Positions 44,580-53,631 are shown, counted from the stretch's first letter. The stretch: 64,000 bases of DNA from Rhizobium sp. 18065 (GCF_902706095.1 NZ_CACSJP010000003.1:1-64000); one strand, 5' to 3'. A program made the numbers and translations. The notes: generated from the letters alone by a model not told the origin.

Positions 44580-46043
44580 ATGTTGAAAATCAGGATATCT
44601 TCGCCGCGGGCGAGGACCACCGATCATGTGCATGGCTCAAGGATCGCCATTATCGGAGGCGGCTTCACGGGAGCAACTGTCGCCAAACTTCTCGTCGAGC
44701 GCGGCTTCGGACATGTCGAAGACGTCACGGTCTTTGAACCGCGTGCACAACTCGGCAGTGGCCTTGCTTACGATACGAGCGACCCCGATGTCCGGCTCAA
44801 CGTCGCGGCCCATCGGATGCGTGCTGTTCCCGGCACGCCGTCGGCGTTTCTCGACTGGTTGCAGTCAAGTGGCACATTGACCGTCGACCCGGCGGCCTTC
44901 ACATCTGAAGGGATTTTTGCCCGACGCCGTGATTTCGGTCGCTTCATGCACCAGCAAATGGCGCCTCTGGTCAAGGACGGTAACATTCGTCACCTTCGCG
45001 AGACGGTATCGATAGTCTGCCGGGTGAACGATCAGTGGCACGTTACGGGCGCTGGCGGCACGAAGATTGTAGCCGACATGCTGATTGTCGCGACGGGGCA
45101 CCCCCCAGCCTCGAGGCCGCGGGCTCTGGAAAAGCTGAGCAAGCCAACGGCCATGAGGGTGACAGATGCAATGGCACCAGACGCACTGAGAGACTTCAAC
45201 CCCGACAGCAGTATACTGATTGTCGGTTCAGGACTGACCGCCCTTGATGCATTGGTGCGGCTCAACGCCCAGGGCCATCAGGGGAAGATTTCGCTTCTCT
45301 CTCGCTCCGGTCTTCTGCCGAGACCGCACGCAGGCGGTGGCTTTTCGCCTTACGGAAATTTCCAGGAAGAGGCCCTGACCACCGCCCGGCAAGTTTTGGT
45401 GAAGGTACGGGCAACGATCTTGGATGCCGCAACGCATGGCATTCCCTGGCAGCCGGTCTTCGATGCTCTGCGGCAGCAGGCACAATGTGTCTGGCAGCGT
45501 CTTCCTGAATGCGAGCGCCAGAAATTGCTTCGTCGTCTGCGGCGGTGGTACGACGTCCATAGATACCGGATGCCGCCACAGGTATCCGCCTTCCTGATGG
45601 AGGGGATGGCTACCGGTCAGGTCGAGACCATGGTCGGAGACCTGGCTTCCGTGCGGCAGGACGGGCGAGATCTCGTTGCGAGGATCGCCACGCGAGACGG
45701 TTGCGACCTGACTCATCGCTGCCAACACATTCTGCTTGCGACAGGGCCCGATTTCCGGGACTACGGTACACACCAAAATTTCCTGCTCGCTCTTCATCGA
45801 GAAGGGTTGGTTCAATCCGACCCACTTGGTTTGGGCTTGGTTTGCGATCGAGGAGGTCGCATCATCTCGCTAGACGGCTGCCCGAACACCAGTCTCTTTG
45901 TCGCGGGGCCGCCCGCACGCCCGGCATTTGGTGAGTTGATCGGCGTCCCGGAGATTGCTGCTCAGGCGGCGAACCTGGCGGATACGGTGCTGCGAACGCT
46001 GGCAAGGCGGAACCGGACCATATTTATCGGACGGCAAGATTAG
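44580..46043 (+). CDS. FAD/NAD(P)-binding protein (COG4529 type)
   Basis: The 487-residue protein has an N-terminal dinucleotide fold SRIAIIGGGFTGATVAKLLV, then GSGLAYDTSDPDVRLNVAAH and RRRDFGRFMHQQM, typical of the COG4529 group. A second nucleotide site, SSILIVGSGLTALDALVRLN, is followed by a C-terminal FAD-closing segment TSLFVAGPPARPAFGELIGV. These proteins are found near sulfur and amino-acid monooxygenases but have no clear assigned reaction. It is divergent from the flavin reductase and shares the candidate Rrf2 operator. Confidence 0.8.
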   Translation: MLKIRISSPRARTTDHVHGSRIAIIGGGFTGATVAKLLVERGFGHVEDVTVFEPRAQLGSGLAYDTSDPDVRLNVAAHRMRAVPGTPSAFLDWLQSSGTLTVDPAAFTSEGIFARRRDFGRFMHQQMAPLVKDGNIRHLRETVSIVCRVNDQWHVTGAGGTKIVADMLIVATGHPPASRPRALEKLSKPTAMRVTDAMAPDALRDFNPDSSILIVGSGLTALDALVRLNAQGHQGKISLLSRSGLLPRPHAGGGFSPYGNFQEEALTTARQVLVKVRATILDAATHGIPWQPVFDALRQQAQCVWQRLPECERQKLLRRLRRWYDVHRYRMPPQVSAFLMEGMATGQVETMVGDLASVRQDGRDLVARIATRDGCDLTHRCQHILLATGPDFRDYGTHQNFLLALHREGLVQSDPLGLGLVCDRGGRIISLDGCPNTSLFVAGPPARPAFGELIGVPEIAAQAANLADTVLRTLARRNRTIFIGRQD

Positions 46044-46160
46044 GAAGCGCTATTTTTTCCTCATTTGCGGCCAATCGAGATCCGGCAGCGCATCTTTCTT
46101 CCCCGTGCGCAGATGATACAGTTTGATTGCCACTAGTGCTGGGTTGGGTCGGGGGGAAGA

Positions 46161-46805
46161 ATGAAGGCTTTGCTGATAGAGGCCGCGGCGTCAGTGATCG
46201 TGCTGTTTGCCCGCGCGGTCACGGCTGTGCGCGCCATCTGGGCCGAAGAGGGACTGCCGACCCGCCCCTGCATTTATTTCGCCAACCATTCCAGCCACGG
46301 CGACTTCGTGCTGGTCTGGACGGTTTTGCCGCCAAGGCTTCGGCAGCAGGCACGCCCCGTGGCTGGCGCAGAATACTGGCTGAAATCCAGGCTCACGCGA
46401 TTCATTGGCAGTGACGTGTTCAATGCGGTTCTGATCGCCAGAGAGCGCGACAATCGGATCCATGATCCGATCGAGCAGATGGCCGAGGCGATCGATGCCG
46501 GATCCTCCCTCATTCTTTTTCCCGAGGGCACGCGAAACCAGACCGACGCACCGCTCCTACCGTTTAAAAGCGGAATTTTCCATTTGATCACAGCTCGATC
46601 GGACACCGACCTCGTTCCGGTCTGGATCAACAATTTGAACCGGGTAATGCCGAAGGGAGAGATTGTGCCGATCCCGCTGATATGCACGGTCACCTTCGGG
46701 AATCCACTGCGCATCGAGCCTGACGAAGCCAAGGACGCGTTTCTCCAACGGATGCAGGCAGCCCTTCTGGCCCTGTCTCCCCGACCGGCAGGAGGTGGCG
46801 AATGA
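46161..46805 (+). CDS. 1-acyl-glycerol-3-phosphate acyltransferase-like (PlsC family)
   Basis: The 214-residue membrane-associated acyltransferase has the catalytic NHSSHGDFVLVW (the NHxxxxD motif, about residue 42), IARERDNRIHDP and the acceptor-binding LILFPEGTRNQTDAP. It is shorter than typical PlsC (about 240) at the C-terminus. It overlaps the CdsA gene by four bases, and its product, phosphatidate, is the CdsA substrate, so the pair forms a small phospholipid-making unit. Confidence 0.9.
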   Translation: MKALLIEAAASVIVLFARAVTAVRAIWAEEGLPTRPCIYFANHSSHGDFVLVWTVLPPRLRQQARPVAGAEYWLKSRLTRFIGSDVFNAVLIARERDNRIHDPIEQMAEAIDAGSSLILFPEGTRNQTDAPLLPFKSGIFHLITARSDTDLVPVWINNLNRVMPKGEIVPIPLICTVTFGNPLRIEPDEAKDAFLQRMQAALLALSPRPAGGGE

Positions 46806-47749
46806 GTGCCGCGAATTCTGATCTCCTGATGCTTGTGATTGGTATCTTCGGTGTGCTGATCTTTGCATCAGCCGTCGGCTACGGTCTCCAGCTGCGTTTT
46901 TCCCCAACCGGTTCGAACGCATCGATCGAAAACCTCAATGCGCGCATCAAGGCCTGGTGGGTGATGGTGGTGCTGATAGGCCTTGCCTTCGTCGCCGGCC
47001 GGATTGGCGTGCTGGTCCTGTTCGGCTTCTGCTCGTTCGCGGCATTGCGCGAATTCGTGACGCTGATCAACACGCGCAGGGCCGATCACTGGGCCCTTGC
47101 CGCAGCCTTCTTCCTTGTCGTGCCGATCCAGTACTATCTGCTCTGGGCGGAAGAATACGGCATCTTTTCGATTTTCATTCCGGTCTATGCCTTCCTTTTG
47201 ATGCCGATCATTTCGGTGCTCAGGGGCGATACCGAACGCTTCTTGATCCGCATCGCTGAAGTGCAATGGGCCTTAATGATCTGCGTCTTCTGCGCTTCAC
47301 ATGTGCCAGCATTGCTGACGCTGCACATTCAGGGTTACGAGGGCCGCAATGTCCTGCTGATCGCCTTCCTGGTCATCGTTGTCCAGCTCAGTGACGTCCT
47401 GCAATATGTCTGGGGCAAAATGTTCGGGCGCAACAAGATCGCTCCCAATCTGTCACCCTCCAAAACCGTCGAAGGCTTTGTCGGCGGCGTGGTCAGTGCC
47501 ACGTTGATTGGTGCTGCCCTATGGTGGATCACGCCCTTCACGCCATTCCAGGCCGGCCTTCTGGCCTTCATCATCACGCTGATGGGCTTCTTCGGTGGTC
47601 TGGTCATGTCAGCGATCAAGCGCGATCGCGGCGTAAAGGACTGGGGCAATTTGATCGAAGGCCATGGCGGCCTGATCGACCGACTGGATTCCGTCGTTTT
47701 CTCTGCGCCAATCTTCTTCCATATCGTCCGGTACTGGTGGTCGCTTTGA
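46802..47749 (+). CDS. cdsA: Phosphatidate cytidylyltransferase
   Basis: The 315-residue integral membrane enzyme makes CDP-diacylglycerol. The family signature is complete: SAIKRDRGVKDWGNLIEGHG followed by GLIDRLDSVVFSAP, with the upstream LSPSKTVEGFVGGVVSA. About eight helices are visible. It is probably a second, accessory copy, because the essential chromosomal cdsA normally lies with frr, uppS and dxr. It is coupled to both neighbours. Confidence 0.93.
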   Translation: MSAANSDLLMLVIGIFGVLIFASAVGYGLQLRFSPTGSNASIENLNARIKAWWVMVVLIGLAFVAGRIGVLVLFGFCSFAALREFVTLINTRRADHWALAAAFFLVVPIQYYLLWAEEYGIFSIFIPVYAFLLMPIISVLRGDTERFLIRIAEVQWALMICVFCASHVPALLTLHIQGYEGRNVLLIAFLVIVVQLSDVLQYVWGKMFGRNKIAPNLSPSKTVEGFVGGVVSATLIGAALWWITPFTPFQAGLLAFIITLMGFFGGLVMSAIKRDRGVKDWGNLIEGHGGLIDRLDSVVFSAPIFFHIVRYWWSL

Positions 47750-48138
47750 CTAGGGAACCCCTGCGACGGTTTGCCCGCAATGGAGGGGTGCATGTCCTTT
47801 TTGCCTTCATTGCAATGGGAGGTTGGGCGGTCTTCGTCAATCTTGGCCATGACATGCCGCAACCGATTTATGCCGGCCTGGTTCAGGGCACGATGTCGGC
47901 CGGCCTGACGCTCTTGCTCAAATCGGTGATCGATGGCCTTTCGCGCCGCATTGCTTACCCGGTGCAGTTATGGGCTCCGCCGGCGATTGCCTGCCTCGGG
48001 TCGGCCAGTCTTCTCGTTGCGATCCATGCAGCAAGTGGCACACCGGAAATATGGAAGACCATCGCAGTTCCTCTTCTGGTGTCGACCAGTTACGCCACGA
48101 TCTACAATTACTCGATTTCTGCAAGGCGAGGGCCATGA
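47737..48138 (+). CDS. Small membrane protein of unknown function in phospholipid cassette
   Basis: The frame is open after the cdsA stop region and probably starts at GTG 47737 or TTG 47746, overlapping cdsA. About 130 residues contain four hydrophobic stretches (VLFAFIAMGGWAVFVNLG, YAGLVQGTMSAGLTLLLKSV, LWAPPAIACLGSASLLVAIH, IAVPLLVSTSYATIYNYS). It overlaps the next gene by four bases. I recognise no family. The position between CdsA and a CDP-alcohol phosphatidyltransferase suggests a lipid-related or transport role. Confidence 0.7.
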   Translation: MVALTREPLRRFARNGGVHVLFAFIAMGGWAVFVNLGHDMPQPIYAGLVQGTMSAGLTLLLKSVIDGLSRRIAYPVQLWAPPAIACLGSASLLVAIHAASGTPEIWKTIAVPLLVSTSYATIYNYSISARRGP

Positions 48139-48776
48139 CCGATACAGGCGACAGACGACCGCTGGACAGTCGAAATACCCGCTGGGCCGGCGCCATTGCC
48201 CGCTGGTTGGCGGCGCGCGATATCAGGCCCAATCAGATATCCCGGGCAAGCATGGCGGCGGCGGCGATTGCCGGCGGAGCGTTCTATCTGGCCGGTACTG
48301 CCAGCGACTGGCCACGTGTGAGCTTGCTGTTGCTCGCAGCACTCTGCTGCCAGGTCCGGCTGCTTTGCAACCTCTTCGACGGCATGGTTGCCATCGAAGG
48401 CGGAAAGAGAGAGCCTGACGGTCCATTCTGGAACGAGTTTCCCGATCGCGTCGCAGACCTTCTGATCTTCGTCGGCCTCGGCTACGGTCTCGGCGTCCCG
48501 GATCTTGGATGGGCAGCCGGAGCCTTTGCCGTGTTGACGGCCTATATCCGTGAACTTGGCCGGGCCAATGGCCATCCGAGCGACTTCTCCGGCCCAATGG
48601 CCAAGCAGCATCGAATGGCGACAGTAACAGCAGCGGCATTGGCGACGCTTGTCGAACCGCTCTGGGATGGACACAATCAGGTGCTGACAATTGGGTTGTC
48701 CGTGGTCGTGATTGGCGCTGCTTTCACGACACTCCGCCGTGCAAACACGCTGATCAAGCGCCTGAAACGCGGCTGA
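48135..48776 (+). CDS. CDP-alcohol phosphatidyltransferase family protein
   Basis: The 213-residue membrane enzyme has the CDP-alcohol phosphotransferase motif: LFDGMVAIEGGKREPDGPFW then NEFPDRVADLLIF, giving DG...G...D..D spacing, though the usual AR after DG is MVA-I here. The N-terminal RDIRPNQISRASMAAAAIAG is typical of the family. It should transfer phosphatidate from CDP-diacylglycerol (made by the cdsA product) to an alcohol head group, which sequence alone does not identify. Confidence 0.87.
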   Translation: MTDTGDRRPLDSRNTRWAGAIARWLAARDIRPNQISRASMAAAAIAGGAFYLAGTASDWPRVSLLLLAALCCQVRLLCNLFDGMVAIEGGKREPDGPFWNEFPDRVADLLIFVGLGYGLGVPDLGWAAGAFAVLTAYIRELGRANGHPSDFSGPMAKQHRMATVTAAALATLVEPLWDGHNQVLTIGLSVVVIGAAFTTLRRANTLIKRLKRG

Positions 48777-48834
48777 CGCGATTGAGTAGTGTGGCCTGCT
48801 GCCGGTTTATCGGACACGAGGTTAGGTTCATCCC

Positions 48835-49041
48835 TGAGCCGCCCTGGATTCGCTAGAGGTTCCAACTTCTGTGAAAGTGGAGCCACTATGCGCAAGACGA
48901 CTAACAAGTTTTCCGGGGAAGTCCGCGCCCGAGCCGTTCGGATGGTTTCGGATCACGGCGGCGAGCGTTCTTTTCGATGGGCGGCGGTGGCTCTATCGCC
49001 GCCAAGATCGGCTGTACAGCGTAGACGCTATATGAATGGGT
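48835..49041 (+). pseudogene. IS3-family remnant: terminus plus orfA start
   Basis: At 48835 TGAGCCGCCCTGGATTCGCT resembles the terminus of the IS at 30900-31637. ATG at 48888 starts [20 protein letters not shown], which matches that element's OrfA for about 30 codons and then loses frame near ALSPPRSAVQ. Nothing further of the element remains. Confidence 0.75.
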
Positions 49042-49218
49042 AACGAAGGCCCAGCCATTCGGTATTTCCACAGGCAGCAAAGTCTCTCGGAGAGAACAGG
49101 CGCCTTTTGCCGTTCTACAGCGTGACTGTGTCGTAGCGAGAATATGTCGGAATTGATATCGTCAGGAACAGATCAAGGTAGCAACTGGAAAAGATCATCT
49201 GGACGCGGCAAGTCATAG

Positions 49219-50031
49219 CTAGTTCAACCATTCGCAGCGATATGCCAGGACTGGCTTTGCAAATCCTTTCAATCTGTGGTGGCTGCCATTTGTGAACACA
49301 CTAGTCTTGCCATACTCCTGGCATACGTTTTCTGATATCAGGATTTGATCGCTACTGGCGGCAGCACAAAGCCTTGCTGCGAGTTGCACCGTCTTGCCGA
49401 AAAGATCGTTGCTGTCTTCGACTGGTTCACCACAATCCAGTCCAATGCGGATGTGAATTGGCTCGGAACTGCCCAAGTTGAAGTGATGAAACTCGCGCTG
49501 GATATCAATGGCGCAGTCTACGGCAAACACCGTGGACGAGAATGCGGCCATTATTCCGTCCCCGGTATGCTTGACTTCACGGCCCGATCGCCGTCCCAGG
49601 CAACCGCGAACGAGGGCATCGTGAGCCCTGACAAGTTCGGTGGCCATGCGATCGCCAAGTCGTGATGTCATTTCGGTAGATCCGACGATGTCGGTGAAAA
49701 GAACCGCCCGGTGACCAGCATCCATATCTCTTGAAGTCGCCACGGCCGCTGTAGGATCCTGTATTCGCCCGAGGAACGCCTCGACGGCGGATAGTGCTAC
49801 CTCGACGACTTCGCCAGCGATGAATCCATGCGCCTCTCGATGCACGCACTGCGCGGTTTCCACGTCCGGCGCATCGATGAGACAGAAGGTCGTTCCACGT
49901 CTATGGTCAAACCAGTAAGTCAGAAACTTGACGCCATACTGATCCTGAATATTGAGATCTTTCAGGTGCGCCTCAGCAACATCCGCAGCAGAAGCGCCGG
50001 CAAGATCGTGCCGGTCCATGAAGATAGGCAT
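49219..50031 (-). CDS. DUF4242 domain fused to class III adenylate/guanylate cyclase
   Basis: ATG at 50031 has GGGAGG six bases upstream. Residues 1-75 (MPIFMDRHDL, VKFLTYWFDHRRGTTFCLID, TAQCVHREAHGFIAGEVVEV) form a DUF4242-type small domain related to nickel-binding SCO4226. Residues 105-270 form a class III cyclase domain: RAVLFTDIVGSTEMTSRLGD (first metal aspartate), EVKHTGDGIMAAFSSTVFAV (second) and IHIRIGLDCGEPVEDSNDLF. Total length is 270. It is soluble and probably makes cAMP in response to a ligand or metal bound by the first domain. No operon partner is present. Confidence 0.87.
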   Translation of the reverse strand: MPIFMDRHDLAGASAADVAEAHLKDLNIQDQYGVKFLTYWFDHRRGTTFCLIDAPDVETAQCVHREAHGFIAGEVVEVALSAVEAFLGRIQDPTAAVATSRDMDAGHRAVLFTDIVGSTEMTSRLGDRMATELVRAHDALVRGCLGRRSGREVKHTGDGIMAAFSSTVFAVDCAIDIQREFHHFNLGSSEPIHIRIGLDCGEPVEDSNDLFGKTVQLAARLCAAASSDQILISENVCQEYGKTSVFTNGSHHRLKGFAKPVLAYRCEWLN

Positions 50032-50217
50032 GAGTTTCCTCCCGAAGGTCCATTGCCACATCCAAAGAGTATTTTACGACAGTCATGGACAGTCGTCCAT
50101 CTCTGACCGCGCAACGATCCTCCCTCATCGGCTAAACGCTCATGGGCCGGAGCCCATCTGCATTTGACCAATGGCGATCTCCGACGCTGCTACAGTCCGA
50201 AGTCGGCGGCATGGCCA

Positions 50218-50329
50218 CATCCGGTTCGGCACATAGTTGAGTGCCTCCGTCGCTTTGGCGATAGTCTCGCTGGCCGATGCAGAGACCGCGTCCGGTTTGC
50301 AAAATGTGCGATACGGTGGGGGGATGTTT
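50218..50329 (-). pseudogene. LacI-family helix-turn-helix scrap
   Basis: One frame gives PPTVSHILQTG and the next gives KPDAVSASASETIAKATEAL followed by NYVPNRM. Together they resemble the DNA-binding start of a LacI-family regulator with a frameshift near 50295. There is no effector domain. I call it a decayed fragment with moderate doubt. Confidence 0.45.
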
Positions 50330-50936
50330 TCGCCATAGTTCGCTTTTGCCGATGTCGTGAGTTGAACACGAGTGCATTGCGCCGGTTGCGCCAGCGCTAG
50401 TCGGCGTTCTGCCAGCCACGACTTGCCAGCCACAACGGGCTCAGTGCATGGAACGGACGCGCCTCATGTTGGTCAGATCGCCCACCATGACCGTCCACCT
50501 CCCTTCGCCTGCGCTGAGCGATCATCGTCCATTTCGATTTTCCTCCCTTGAGGTACACAGTAGATCCAGCTGATCTGTGCTTACGCTGACGGTGGTGCGC
50601 GTTTTCCGGGCTTCTCGGCACCGCCACCGGCATTGGTGCCGTCTGTCTCGACGGCATCGCGGCGTGTTCCATCCGAGACACTGTCGGCGAGACACTGCCG
50701 GGATGCGGGTCACTGGCTTCGTGCTTGGATGCGGGAGCTGACTTGCTGGGTTCCTGGGAGATGGCGGTATCCCTTTGACGCCAATGCATGGCACCGCCAT
50801 AAGTTCCGATCGGCCAGCTGGAAACAGGAAGCTCACCCAGAATGAGCGCGCGCCAAAAAGGCCGAGCGCACCCTTCGACCCGAACGACAACGGGCAGCCT
50901 TTCATGGCTGCCCGTTCCGACGTTTGACTGTGCCGG
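50330..50936. other. Gene-poor stretch between LacI scrap and Liv-type operon
   Basis: Several frames of 70-130 codons are open on both strands but have no recognisable motif and unconvincing composition. It includes the 3-prime flank of the binding-protein gene at 50937. I see no RNA gene or clear repeat. Confidence 0.45.
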
Positions 50937-52202
50937 TTACTTGCCGAGCGAAGCCTTGATCTTGGACACGTCCTCGGATGGCATTTCGCCGACTGTCGTC
51001 ACCTCGCCATCGGTAATCTTCCACAGGCGGAAGGGACCGGTGATGTCACCATACTGATCAAAGCTGACCGGTCCGATGACGCCTTCATATTTGATCGGCT
51101 TGCCTTCCTTCAGCAGCGCCAGGGCCTTTTCGAATTCCGCCTTGCCAGCATGGATTGGCGTGCCGCCAGGCGCGGTCACTTCGAAAATGGCGGCCTTGAT
51201 GGCATCCTTTTCAGGCTTTCCCGCCTTGGCGATAGCAAGCGCCACGATGGCGCCGGCATCATAGGAGCGGTCGGCCGCCGGAGCGGATGGCGCAATGCCG
51301 CCGGAGAACTGTTCGTAGTTGGCGTTGAAATACTCAGTCGAGGCCGTCGGCGTCGTACCGGACGAGGTACCATAGGCTTCGTTGAGATACTGTGCGCCGA
51401 CGCTTGCGATGAAATCCTTGGAGTTCATGCCGTCGTTGAACAGGAATTTCTGCGCACCGCCGCCGGAGATCCAGGCGCGGGCGATCGTGGCGCCGTCGAC
51501 CGGGGTTGACACGAGGTAGAGCGCATCCGGTTCGTCGGTCATGGCAACGGAGGCTTCGGAAGAATAGCTCGCCTGCTTTTCATTGTAGGGCGTGGTCGAC
51601 GTGATCGTGCCGCCGAGCTTGGTGTAAGCTGCGGTAAACTCGTTCATCAGATTGTTGCCGAAGTCATTGTTGACGTGAATGATGGCAATCTTCTTCATGC
51701 CCTGGTCGAGCGCGTATTTCGCCGCTGCGGTACCCTGCAGTGCATCCGAGGTGATGGTGCGGAAGAACACGCCATTGGTCTTGCCATCGCGACCGAGTGC
51801 CGTCAGCGTCGGCGAAGACGAGGCTGGCGAAACCTGCACGACACCAGCCGGCGCTGTAACGGAGGTGAGGATCGGGATCGATACCGAGGAAATGATGCCG
51901 CCGATGATGACCGGCACCTTCTTGATATTGACGAGCTGGGTCGCCTGATCCACGGCGACATTGCCCTGGCTCTGGCTGTCGCGCGTGTCCATCACGAGCT
52001 TGCAGCCGCCCACGCCGCCCGCATCATTGAAATCGCGGAACGCCATTTCGACGGATTTTGCGCCTGCCTTGCCATATTCCCCGGCAGGACCGGTCAGTTC
52101 CATCACGACACCGACGGTGATGTCGCAGTCCTGCGAAACTGCCGGGGCTGCGCTGAGCGCGATGCCTGTGAGCATGGTGGAGGCGAGTACCAGTCGTTTC
52201 AT
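50937..52202 (-). CDS. Branched-chain amino-acid-type ABC transporter binding protein (LivJ family)
   Basis: ATG at 52202 follows AAGGGGAACAAT; the earlier ATG at 52220 has no site. The 421-residue protein has signal peptide MKRLVLASTMLTGIALSAAP (cleaved after AVS) and the type I periplasmic fold: ITVGVVMELTGPAGEYGKAG, VPVIIGGIISSVSIPILTSV, KKIAIIHVNNDFGNNLMNEF and DALYLVSTPVDGATIARAWI. The family binds amino acids, amides, urea and aromatic acids, so the ligand is open. It is the first-encoded importer part of the cluster and shares a strand with an AKR and TIGR04076 gene. Confidence 0.9.
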   Translation of the reverse strand: MKRLVLASTMLTGIALSAAPAVSQDCDITVGVVMELTGPAGEYGKAGAKSVEMAFRDFNDAGGVGGCKLVMDTRDSQSQGNVAVDQATQLVNIKKVPVIIGGIISSVSIPILTSVTAPAGVVQVSPASSSPTLTALGRDGKTNGVFFRTITSDALQGTAAAKYALDQGMKKIAIIHVNNDFGNNLMNEFTAAYTKLGGTITSTTPYNEKQASYSSEASVAMTDEPDALYLVSTPVDGATIARAWISGGGAQKFLFNDGMNSKDFIASVGAQYLNEAYGTSSGTTPTASTEYFNANYEQFSGGIAPSAPAADRSYDAGAIVALAIAKAGKPEKDAIKAAIFEVTAPGGTPIHAGKAEFEKALALLKEGKPIKYEGVIGPVSFDQYGDITGPFRLWKITDGEVTTVGEMPSEDVSKIKASLGK

Positions 52203-52221
52203 ATTGTTCCCCTTGTTCATG

Positions 52222-53268
52222 TCATTCCCCTTTGTTGAGATTGTATTTCATGATGCTGCCGTGGCGCCCCGTGCGATCGCGCTCGAGTGTATAGACGTCG
52301 CCCTCGAGTTCCTGAGCGCCGACCAGCGCGGCGTCGATCTCGGCAAGATCGGCGTCCGACAGGGCGACACTGGCAATGGTGAGATTGGACGCGAGATGAT
52401 CGCGGTTGCGGGCGCCGACGATGACCGCAGACACTCCCGGCCGGCGCAGCATGGCGGCACTGGCAATCGTTGCAATATCGGTGGTGTGTCGGTCTGCGAT
52501 CTTGCGCAAGGCCTGCAACAGCGCCTGGAAGAGATCCCATCCGCCCAGATCGTCGATGATCAGCTTGTATTTGGTGAGCGAGCGGTTCTCCAACGGATGC
52601 TCAGGCTCGGTCTTGCCGAGCCAGCGATCGGATAGAAAACCGCCGGCGACCGTGCCGTAGCAAAACAGCGCGACGTCATGGCGTTTTGCCAGGGCCACCA
52701 TGCGCTTTTCCGGGCGTCGGTCGAGCAGAGAATATTGCAGTTGCAGCGAGGTGAAGGGGATACCGGCATCGAGGATCGTATGCACATGGTCGCTGTCGAA
52801 ATTGGTGCCGCTGATCTTGTCGATCCGGCCGTCGTCCTGCAATTCCTTCAGCCAACCGAGCGTTTCCAGCCATAACGGCATCTCGTAGTCCCACCAGTGG
52901 AACTGCACGAGATCAAGGCGCTCAAGGTTCAGGCGCTTGCGCGACGTGTCGATCACGCTTTCCACATAGGCCTTGGTGATAGTTGGCAGAATGCCGAGAT
53001 CGGGGACGAACTTGGTATGCACGCGGATGCGATCCACGGCAGACTGTCCGTGCGTGTCGCGGTAGTGTCGTCGAAAGCGACCAATCAGGTCTTCGACGCC
53101 GGTATAGATATCGGCGCAGTCGAAGGTGGTGATACCCGCATCGGCAAAGGCCACCATGTCGTCGATCGCCATTTCATGATCGACCGCACCGTGGCCGCCA
53201 GCCAGTTGCCAGCCGCCGCGAATGACGCGGGAAATCTCATAGTCGGGGGCGATGGTAATGCGCTGCAT
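52222..53268 (-). CDS. Aldo-keto reductase of the HWW subgroup
   Basis: The 348-residue enzyme has the AKR tetrad: D and Y in TTFDCADIYTGVEDLIGRF, K in VHTKFVPDLG and H in LDLVQFHWWDYEMPLWLETL, plus a coenzyme-binding VSAVIVGARNRDHLASNL. The HWW motif and the long segment between KRHDVALFCYGTVAGGFLSD and WLGKTEPEHPLENRSLTKYK are shared with the AKR half of the fusion at 57886, so the two are close relatives. ATG at 53268 precedes the conserved start MQRITIAPDYEISRVIRGGW. It starts two bases after the TIGR04076 gene stop. Confidence 0.9.
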   Translation of the reverse strand: MQRITIAPDYEISRVIRGGWQLAGGHGAVDHEMAIDDMVAFADAGITTFDCADIYTGVEDLIGRFRRHYRDTHGQSAVDRIRVHTKFVPDLGILPTITKAYVESVIDTSRKRLNLERLDLVQFHWWDYEMPLWLETLGWLKELQDDGRIDKISGTNFDSDHVHTILDAGIPFTSLQLQYSLLDRRPEKRMVALAKRHDVALFCYGTVAGGFLSDRWLGKTEPEHPLENRSLTKYKLIIDDLGGWDLFQALLQALRKIADRHTTDIATIASAAMLRRPGVSAVIVGARNRDHLASNLTIASVALSDADLAEIDAALVGAQELEGDVYTLERDRTGRHGSIMKYNLNKGE

Positions 53269-53270
53269 GG

Positions 53271-53621
53271 TCACTGTTTTTCTTCGAGAGGGACTGCGGT
53301 GGTGTCGGCATGGCTGAAGCGGCGACGGCCGGTGCGCCGGATCCTCAGCCGGGTCGAGCAATTGGGATCGGGGCAGGCGATATCTGCATCCGTCGTCATC
53401 CAGTCATGCGCATGGGTCGGGCGTTGCTTGGCGGCCAGCAGCGGCAAGACCGAGGCGAGCGAGTAGATGGAAATGCCCTGTCCCGCCGGCAGATGTAGCA
53501 TTTCACCCCGCAGTTCGAAATAATCGCCGGGCTTCGCGCCGCAATAGACGGCGCCATTTTCCGGGATCACCACGTCGACCCGCAGGTCGAAAAGCTCGAA
53601 TGTATCGTCGGCTTCGTTCAT
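53271..53621 (-). CDS. TIGR04076-type small protein
   Basis: The 116-residue protein matches what I recall of the TIGR04076 family: a GAKPGDYFELRGEMLHLPAG core followed by QGISIYSLASVLPLLAAKQR. A C-terminal tail carries DADIACPDPNCSTRLRIRR with a CxxxxC pair that might bind metal. GAGGAAAG precedes ATG at 53621. The function is unknown; these proteins often sit with oxidoreductases. It lies between the GntR gene and the aldo-keto reductase in one operon. Confidence 0.75.
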   Translation of the reverse strand: MNEADDTFELFDLRVDVVIPENGAVYCGAKPGDYFELRGEMLHLPAGQGISIYSLASVLPLLAAKQRPTHAHDWMTTDADIACPDPNCSTRLRIRRTGRRRFSHADTTAVPLEEKQ

Positions 53622-53631
53622 AGCACTTTCC

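Noticed and set aside
50397..50905. Ser/Pro/Arg-rich frames of about 130 codons on the minus strand
   Set aside because: Their low-complexity composition and lack of ribosome site or motif suggest chance frames in degenerate DNA.
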